NCBI RefSeq assembly: GCF_013282625.1
Contig: NZ_CP054020.1
Coordinates: 930,001 to 994,000 of the forward strand
From: Thiomicrorhabdus xiamenensis
GTDB taxonomy: Bacteria > Pseudomonadota > Gammaproteobacteria > Thiomicrospirales > Thiomicrospiraceae
Direction: 5' to 3'
DNA: 64,000 nucleotides
Part shown: positions 58,061-64,000 of the stretch, piece by piece
Numbering within the stretch: position 1 is the first letter of the stretch
Layout: every line of letters starts with the position of its first letter
Position numbers and translations under genes: made by a program
The notes under the pieces: model-generated
The model's input: the letters and a program-made list of their open reading frames with translations, nothing else
The model's database searches: none
Told to the model about the DNA's origin: nothing

Positions 58061-59460
58061 AACACTACGGTTTCGCCGCTGGTTGGAATCAATGCCGACC
58101 AGCCATGCTGCTGGAGTGCCGAACGGAAAACGTTTTTGGCGCTCGTCTCTCCATGAACCAGATACAACCGCGGTTTAGGTTCTTTAAAGGTTGTCAACCA
58201 GTTGATCAGTTGCGCTTGCCCGGCATGCGCCGAAAAACCGCCCAAAGTGTGGATCTGCGCTTTGACGGCAATCTCCTCCCCGGCCACTTTAAAGGTTTTG
58301 GCTCCTTCGACCAGCGCCCGTCCCGGGGTTCCCTCGGCCTGATAGCCGACGAAGACCACATGGGTTTTGCGGCGCCAGAGGTTGTGCTTGAAGTGATGTC
58401 GGATCCGGCCGCCATTACACATACCGCTGCCGGCGATAATAATGGCTCCGCTGCTGATTCGATTCAGGGCCATAGACTCTTCGGTCGTCACTGAATAACG
58501 CAGAATGGGCAGAAAGTCATGCAGGCTCTGCTGTTGCGATCCGCTTTGTATGGTGGCCCGGTCTTGCGCATTATAGAGATTCTGATAACGCTGATAGATT
58601 TCGGTTACGGCGATCGCCATAGGGCTGTCCAGATAGATTGCCTGATGGCCGACTTTACCCTGATGATAGAGTTCGCCGAGGCGGAAAATGATCTCTTGAG
58701 TTCTTCCGACGGCAAAAGAGGGGATCAGCACATTTCCTCCGTACAGCGATGACTCTTGGATAATTGCTTCAAATTCATCCAGAGTTTCGTCCATCGAGCG
58801 ATGATTGCGATCGCCGTAGGTCGATTCGAGCAGCAGTATATCTGCTTCACTGACGGTTTCCGGGTCCTTGAGAAGGGCTGCTTGTGAATTGCCGAGATCG
58901 CCCGAAAAGACCAGTTTTTTCTCTTGCTCGCCTTCGCGAATGTACAGCTCGACAATGGCAGAGCCCAGAATGTGCCCGGCATCCAGAAAATTGACTTCAA
59001 TGCCTGCGGCAATTTCTACCCGTTGATGGTAATCCAATCCGCGGCACAATTCTAAGGTTTGCATGACTTCCTTAAGGCGGTACAGCGGAGTAATTTCCTC
59101 TTTTCCGGCGCGCTGCCGACGTTTGTTTTCCCACTCGATATCCTTTTCCTGAATGGCCGCGGAATCTTTAAGCAGTACCTCGATCAGTTCTCGACTGGTC
59201 CGGGTTGTATAGATCGGTCCTTTGTACCCTTGTGCGACCAGCACCGGTAAGCGACCGGAGTGATCCAGATGCGCATGGGAAAGAACGATGGCATCGATAT
59301 CGGCAACATTGAATGGCAAAGGCTCGCTGTTAGCCAGTTCTTCTTCGCGGCTTCCCTGAAACAGCCCGAAATCGAGCAGAATGGTCGCGTTCGAAGTTTT
59401 AAGTAAATAACTGGAACCGGTGACGCCTGCGGTTGCGCCGTAAAAGGTTAGGGTGGCCAT
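58057..59460 (-). CDS. Beta-CASP metallo-beta-lactamase-fold hydrolase (RNA-processing type)
   Basis: 467 residues. MBL motifs: [13 protein letters not shown] (HxHxDH, near 59-64), the downstream His in DAGHILGSA, and Asp in FSGDLGN. The beta-CASP part has [22 protein letters not shown] and [11 protein letters not shown]; the C-terminal His is in [10 protein letters not shown] and LVHGE. Similar proteins are YSH1/CPSF73-like RNA endonucleases of bacteria, usually annotated 'MBL fold metallo-hydrolase'. Strong GAGGAG ribosome-binding site; starts 15 nt after the P-type ATPase stop, so the two form an operon. Confidence 0.9.
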   Translation of the reverse strand: MATLTFYGATAGVTGSSYLLKTSNATILLDFGLFQGSREEELANSEPLPFNVADIDAIVLSHAHLDHSGRLPVLVAQGYKGPIYTTRTSRELIEVLLKDSAAIQEKDIEWENKRRQRAGKEEITPLYRLKEVMQTLELCRGLDYHQRVEIAAGIEVNFLDAGHILGSAIVELYIREGEQEKKLVFSGDLGNSQAALLKDPETVSEADILLLESTYGDRNHRSMDETLDEFEAIIQESSLYGGNVLIPSFAVGRTQEIIFRLGELYHQGKVGHQAIYLDSPMAIAVTEIYQRYQNLYNAQDRATIQSGSQQQSLHDFLPILRYSVTTEESMALNRISSGAIIIAGSGMCNGGRIRHHFKHNLWRRKTHVVFVGYQAEGTPGRALVEGAKTFKVAGEEIAVKAQIHTLGGFSAHAGQAQLINWLTTFKEPKPRLYLVHGETSAKNVFRSALQQHGWSALIPTSGETVVF

Positions 59461-59475
59461 AAAGATCTCCTCAGT

Positions 59476-62199
59476 TCAGTGAACGCTTGTTGAAGGCGGA
59501 ATTGTCTTGTCGGACGCGAAGCGCCGATGAAACCATTTTTCCAGCTCGACGATAAACAGGATTGGAAATGCGGACAGCACGATCACTAGCCAATCATGCA
59601 GTGGGAGCGACTCCAGTTGAAAGAGCGACTGGGTGCCGGGGTAATAGGTGAAGCCGATTTGCAACAGAACCACGCCAACAACGGCGGCTATGGCAGGTAA
59701 ACTTCCCTTGAAAAACTGTCGGTTGAAAATCGAATCGGTCAGAAAACGGCAATTAAAAAGATAAAAGGCTTCGATCATTACCAGGGCATTGACCGCCACG
59801 GTTCTGGCAAAGTCGATGGATTCGCCATGCAACAGATAGTAGTTAAATAGAGAAAAGACAATTAGTGCCCCCAACGCTCCGACCATAATCAACCTGAGCA
59901 GAAGAGCGTAGGTGAACAGTCTCTGATTGTACGGGCGAGGCTTTCTCAGCATGATGTTCGGTTCCGAGCGTTCGAACGCTAAAGCCAGTGCCAGGGTAAT
60001 GGTGGTCACCATATTGATCCACAGAATCTGCGCGGGGGTGATCGGCATGACGCTGCCCAGAAATATTGCCGTGACAATGACCATCGCCTCGGCCAGACTG
60101 GTGGGCAAAATAAAGATAATCGATTTGACGATATTGTCATATACGGTGCGCCCTTCGGCGACAGCGCGGGTTATGGTCCTGAAGTTATCGTCGGTAAGTA
60201 CAAAGTCTGCGGCTTCTTTTGCCGCATCGGTGCCTTTATGGCCCATGGCGACGCCGATAGCGGCTTTTTTCAGGGCCGGTGCATCATTAACGCCATCGCC
60301 GGTCATGGCAACAATATGTCGGTTCTGCTGAAGCGCAGCAACCAGTCGTAACTTATTGGCCGGACTGGTTCGCGCGAAGATTTGCGTTTTTTCAACCTGT
60401 TCGGCCAGTTCCTGATCGCTCTGACGGTCGATATCCTGGCCGGTCATGATTTGACGACTGTCCAGTCCGAGTTCCTCGCCGATTGCCGCAGCGGTGACCG
60501 GGTTGTCTCCGGTAATCATTTTGACGGTGATTCCCGCCTGATGGCAGAGTCGAACACTTTCGATCGCTTCAGGGCGAGGTGGATCGCTGATGGCTGCCAG
60601 ACCGACCAGAACCAGATTGTGTTCAACGTCTTTGTGCTGAAGCGTCTCGGGTTTGTGTTCGAGGTCTTTATAGGCCAACGCCATAACGCGCATGCCATTA
60701 TGTGCAAACTTATCCATCGCTTCTCGCCATTTGGCTTCATCCAACGGAACAATATTCTCGTGCCGCATTTCATATTTGGCGTAATCGAGGAGTTTTTCCG
60801 GCGCACCCTTGACCATTAAACGGATTGTGCCTTCTTGATTGTGGTGCAAGGTGGCCATATAGCGCTGTTCGCTCTCGAAAGGCAGTACATCGATTCTGGG
60901 CCATTGCTGTTGCAAGTTTGCCGTATCGAGTCCGTGTTTCGCTGCCAGCGTCAGCAGGGCGCCTTCGGTTGGATCGCCGTACATTGCCCATTCGCCCTCT
61001 TTGAGCGTCAGGCTGGCTTCGTTGCAAAGCATGCCGATGGCACCAAGCAGGGTAAACGCCGAATCCTGATTCATCAAAACTTTGTCACCATTATCAAGTC
61101 GTTCGATATAGCCTTCCGGGGAGTAGCCTTCCCCGTGAACCCGATAGGAACGATCCGGCATAAAAACTTCACGAACCGTCATGGCATTGCTGGTCAGGGT
61201 TCCGGTTTTATCGGTACAGATGACGTCGACCGAGCCAAGAACCTCCACTGAGGGCAGACGCCGAACCAGTGCTCGGTTGTCAGCCATTCTCTGAACGCCG
61301 ATGGCCAAAGATATGGTGACGATGGCCGGCAGACCTTCGGGGATGGAAGAGACGGCGATGCCGATGGCCGCTTGAAACATTTGCGCCATATGAAAGTCGT
61401 GAAAAAAGATACCGAACAGGACAGTGAGCGAGGAAAACAGAATGATGCCGGCGGTTAATTGCCGAGCGAAACGCGACAACTGCACCTGCATTGGTGTCGG
61501 GGAGATCTGCACACGTTCGACCAGTGTGCTGATTTTACCGATTTCGGTGGCGTTTGCCGTTTGCGTGACCAGGCCGCGAGCGAAACCGTGGGTGACCATG
61601 GTGCCCATAAACGCCATATTTCCTCGTTCCGCCAAAGGCGTGTCGGCTTCCAGAGGGCGCAGATGTTTACCGCTCGGTTGGGATTCCCCGGTCAGGGCGG
61701 ATTCGTCGCAGTGCAGATCCCGGTTGAAAAAGAGCCGGATGTCGGCTGGAACCCGGTCTCCTGCCTGCAGCACAACAATATCACCAGGAACCAGTTCAGC
61801 GCTGTCGATCGATTTCAGAATTCCCTCGCGGATCACCATCGCCTGGGTAGTGGTCATGGACATAATGGCCTGCAACGCGCTTTCAGCCTTGCCTTCCTGA
61901 ATGAACCCGACCATGGCATTGATGATAACTACGCCGAGAATCACTCCGGCATCCACATAATGTTGGAGATAAAAGCTGATCAGCGCGCTGGCCAGCAGGA
62001 CATAGATCAAAACATTATGGAACTGTCTGGCTAATCGTAACCACGCCGGTTTAGGTGGTGCCATCGGCAGCCTGTTGTAACCGAAATCCGATTGTCGTTG
62101 TTTGACATCCTTTTCACAAAGCCCTTGTTCTGAAGTTTCATAGGCATGAAATAGTTCGGAAATCTGCTGTGTATATTGAGTGTTAGGGACGTCTTTCAC
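59476..62199 (-). CDS. P2-type cation-transporting ATPase
   Basis: 907 residues with the full P2 plan: N-terminal cation-ATPase domain (1-70), TM1-2, actuator with LTGES, TM3-4 with SSIPEGLPAIVT, the phosphorylation site CTDKTGTLTSN, a nucleotide domain with KGAPEKLL, ITGDNPVTA and MTGDGVNDAPALKKA, and a six-helix C-terminal block. In TM6 the SERCA Ca-site 'NLVTD' reads NMVTT, so the key Asp800 is Thr. TM5 keeps Glu (SLAEAM) but has Ser for Asn768. Calcium transport is therefore not assured; the ion is undecided. The start is GTG 62199, with GGAG 6 nt upstream. Confidence 0.9.
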   Translation of the reverse strand: MKDVPNTQYTQQISELFHAYETSEQGLCEKDVKQRQSDFGYNRLPMAPPKPAWLRLARQFHNVLIYVLLASALISFYLQHYVDAGVILGVVIINAMVGFIQEGKAESALQAIMSMTTTQAMVIREGILKSIDSAELVPGDIVVLQAGDRVPADIRLFFNRDLHCDESALTGESQPSGKHLRPLEADTPLAERGNMAFMGTMVTHGFARGLVTQTANATEIGKISTLVERVQISPTPMQVQLSRFARQLTAGIILFSSLTVLFGIFFHDFHMAQMFQAAIGIAVSSIPEGLPAIVTISLAIGVQRMADNRALVRRLPSVEVLGSVDVICTDKTGTLTSNAMTVREVFMPDRSYRVHGEGYSPEGYIERLDNGDKVLMNQDSAFTLLGAIGMLCNEASLTLKEGEWAMYGDPTEGALLTLAAKHGLDTANLQQQWPRIDVLPFESEQRYMATLHHNQEGTIRLMVKGAPEKLLDYAKYEMRHENIVPLDEAKWREAMDKFAHNGMRVMALAYKDLEHKPETLQHKDVEHNLVLVGLAAISDPPRPEAIESVRLCHQAGITVKMITGDNPVTAAAIGEELGLDSRQIMTGQDIDRQSDQELAEQVEKTQIFARTSPANKLRLVAALQQNRHIVAMTGDGVNDAPALKKAAIGVAMGHKGTDAAKEAADFVLTDDNFRTITRAVAEGRTVYDNIVKSIIFILPTSLAEAMVIVTAIFLGSVMPITPAQILWINMVTTITLALALAFERSEPNIMLRKPRPYNQRLFTYALLLRLIMVGALGALIVFSLFNYYLLHGESIDFARTVAVNALVMIEAFYLFNCRFLTDSIFNRQFFKGSLPAIAAVVGVVLLQIGFTYYPGTQSLFQLESLPLHDWLVIVLSAFPILFIVELEKWFHRRFASDKTIPPSTSVH

Positions 62200-62661
62200 C
62201 TGAGGCTCCGTTTTGTATCGAGAAGGCCTTTACTGTTGTATGCCTGTGAGAAGAGTTTCATTTTATGCGTAGTTCGCTATTGTAAAGTTGATGTAGATGA
62301 CTTTTAGGTATACATAGTTTTACCGATCGGTATGAATTAATCGCTTAAGAAAATGAATAAAAAATCCGCTCATACTCGGAAACCCGCACGGATCGATAAA
62401 AATGGATTTACAATTGTAGAACGCTTGCTTTTCAGGTACTCATTACCCCTGTTAAAAGAGGGTATTTAAATCTTTTATCTTGAATGATTAGTTAGGCTAT
62501 TAGAATACCCCTCAATCGATAAACGGAATTCCATGCCAAAAAAGTTTTCCGGATCCTTCTGCAAGCGAATGCCCTTGCATAAAGTTGTAATAAAGAGCGC
62601 CGCGTTGGAACCGAAATGAACCCGCGCCATAAAAATTAACCAAAGCCCTGTGACTAAAGAA
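62200..62661. other. Divergent intergenic region, P-type ATPase / GGDEF protein
   Basis: 462 nt, AT-rich, with no ORF that looks coding. It contains the 12-bp perfect palindrome TACCGATCGGTA (62321-62332) and an imperfect inverted repeat GAGGGTATT / AATACCCCTC (62458-62466 / 62504-62513). No strong promoter pair could be assigned by eye. Confidence 0.5.
62321..62332. promoter_or_regulatory. Palindromic operator candidate TACCGATCGGTA
   Basis: A perfect 12-bp palindrome about 122 nt upstream of the P-type ATPase start and 330 nt upstream of the GGDEF gene. Its form resembles TetR-family operators. No TetR-type regulator gene lies nearby, so the factor is unknown. Confidence 0.3.
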
Positions 62662-64000
62662 ATGAGTATGTTGCTCCGAAACACTGCTGGCCTTCCCAGT
62701 CTTCGAAAACGCTATATCTCCCTGACGATATTTCTCGGGTTGTTTGTCGCTTCCCTGGTGGCATTCGGTTATTTTCAGACATCAACCATTAAAAATGCGG
62801 TTTCAAAAGGGTATGAAGGGGTTTTGCAGGAGCAGGCTAACCTTGAAGATGTCCGAAACCATCTTCTGGTGATCAATAAAGATATCAATCTATTTCTGCT
62901 TGATCCGCAAAATGAAAACCTGATTAAAGAGATTGATTCCTATACCGAAAAGTCGCTTAAGAGCTTGAATCAGTTGGTTAATTCCCAGCATGAGTACCAT
63001 GTGGAATTAGAGGATAAAGTCAATCCGATTATTGATTACTTTGAAAAACTTAACCGCGAAGTTAAACGCCTGATCGAATATCGGCTTGATATCAACAAGC
63101 AATACCCCGCTATGGCAATTTCCGCGAATGAGATGGAAGGGCAGCAAGATGAGGTCAATTCGGGGTTCGAGCTGCTGATTATGGAAATCGAATCCGGCAG
63201 TTTGGAATTGAAATCGACTGAACTCTATCCGCTTTTGCTTAAGTCGCAGACACTGTGGAGCAAAACGATCTCTCAGTCACGCATTTATATGGCCAATCGA
63301 TTGGCTTCTTTCACTACCGGGATTCTTGAACAGCAGGGACAGAGTCTGGCAGACATGTTTCTGGTTTTCGAGAGCAATATCCGCCGACTCAAAGCGCTCT
63401 ATAGCAAGGAAAACAGCTTTGAGGGCACTGCGATACTTGACTCGATTCAGAAAGTTTCCGAAGCCTGGTTTGTCAATTTTCTGGAAATGCGGGTCATCTC
63501 CGAAACCGGTCAGTGGCGTGCTGATACGGTGATTATGAGAAACAGCGTGTTCCCTTTGGTCAATGAGATTACTCAGGGATGCAACGATGTCGAAGCGATC
63601 ATCAAGCGTGAAAAGCAGTTTCTGGATGAAGAATTATCTCGCAGTGACGATTCGTTTAAATACCTGATTTACGGCATTATTGCGCTGTATCTGATTGTTA
63701 TCAGTTCCATTCTGATGTCGATGGAATGGAGTATCTTCAAGCCGATTGAGCGGGTCACTCAGGCACTGAGATCGCGTGCTTTCGGTATGGATATGCCGAA
63801 AATCGAGACCACCGAAACCGAAGAGATTGCGCGTCTGATCGAAGCCTTTGTACAGATGGATGAAGAGGTTACGCACCGCCAGAATGCGCTTGAACATCAG
63901 GCGATGCACGATCACTTGACCGGGCTTCCTAACCGTTTTCTATTGAATCAGCGCATCGAGTATCAGCTTCTCTCGGCGGAGCGGCAGCAGGGGAGTTTCG
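62662..64000 (+). CDS. Membrane-anchored sensor diguanylate cyclase (GGDEF), N-terminal part
   Basis: The frame is open from ATG 62662 to the right edge (446 codons seen). Layout: TM1 at about 20-37 (TIFLGLFVASLVAFGYF), a ~295-residue predicted periplasmic helical sensor, TM2 at about 335-355 (YLIYGIIALYLIVIS), a HAMP-like linker, then the start of a GGDEF domain with HDHLTGLPNRFLLNQ (near 416). The GG[D/E]EF catalytic loop lies outside the window, so activity and any EAL domain cannot be judged. GTG 62650 and ATG 62668 are alternative starts. The sensor region is not one I recognise; it resembles four-helix-bundle periplasmic sensors in length and helical character. Confidence 0.85.
   Translation, partial: MSMLLRNTAGLPSLRKRYISLTIFLGLFVASLVAFGYFQTSTIKNAVSKGYEGVLQEQANLEDVRNHLLVINKDINLFLLDPQNENLIKEIDSYTEKSLKSLNQLVNSQHEYHVELEDKVNPIIDYFEKLNREVKRLIEYRLDINKQYPAMAISANEMEGQQDEVNSGFELLIMEIESGSLELKSTELYPLLLKSQTLWSKTISQSRIYMANRLASFTTGILEQQGQSLADMFLVFESNIRRLKALYSKENSFEGTAILDSIQKVSEAWFVNFLEMRVISETGQWRADTVIMRNSVFPLVNEITQGCNDVEAIIKREKQFLDEELSRSDDSFKYLIYGIIALYLIVISSILMSMEWSIFKPIERVTQALRSRAFGMDMPKIETTETEEIARLIEAFVQMDEEVTHRQNALEHQAMHDHLTGLPNRFLLNQRIEYQLLSAERQQGSF

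Noticed and set aside
1-64000. CRISPR array, prophage, insertion sequence or rRNA
   Set aside because: No regularly spaced repeats, transposase, integrase, phage structural gene or rRNA sequence was seen on either strand.

Overview
The window is chromosomal DNA of a gammaproteobacterium. The order rlmE-ftsH-folP-glmM-tpiA-secG-tRNA-Leu-nuoA..N, the leu/asd/truA/trp/accD/folC/purF/metZ biosynthetic block, the intermediate GC content and the protein sequences all fit the sulfur-oxidising Thiomicrospira/Hydrogenovibrio/Thiomicrorhabdus group. That placement is inference from gene order and family resemblance; no database search was possible. Apart from small intergenic palindromes I see no prophage, insertion sequence, integrase or CRISPR array.

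Layout. Positions 1-3462 hold the end of a membrane-fusion protein and an RND efflux pump. Positions 3506-8436 are a metal-homeostasis locus: a BFD-like [2Fe-2S] protein, then, on the minus strand, a five-gene tro/mnt-like operon (binding protein, ATPase, two permeases, DtxR-family regulator). One permease carries its own DtxR-like domain. Positions 8800-10131 hold murI and an arfB-like ribosome-rescue gene interrupted by an in-frame TAG. Positions 10208-15503 hold metE and its divergent activator metR, then rlmD and queE.

Positions 15652-30999 are a long plus-strand biosynthetic stretch: leuCDB, an M23 peptidase overlapping a bactofilin gene by 100 nt, asd, truA, trpF, trpB, trpA, accD, folC, a SPOR-type protein, purF and metZ. 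Positions 31044-37650 hold yhbY (minus), rlmE, ftsH, folP, glmM, tpiA and secG. A tRNA-Leu(GAG) gene follows, then a complete 14-subunit complex I operon (nuoA-nuoN, 37814-52053) and a DUF2818 membrane protein.

The last part (52620-64000) is more accessory: a helicase IV-like UvrD-family protein with two C-terminal zinc ribbons, a DUF2726 protein, a soluble double-PAS chemoreceptor, a beta-CASP metallo-hydrolase, a P2-type cation ATPase, and the start of a membrane-bound GGDEF protein that runs off the window.

The most noteworthy items are the amber codon immediately upstream of the GGQ motif of arfB, the permease fused to a DtxR-like sensor next to a stand-alone DtxR regulator, the 100-nt peptidase/bactofilin overlap, a His/Cys-rich insertion in MetE, and a ~62-nt composite palindrome separating trpB from trpA.
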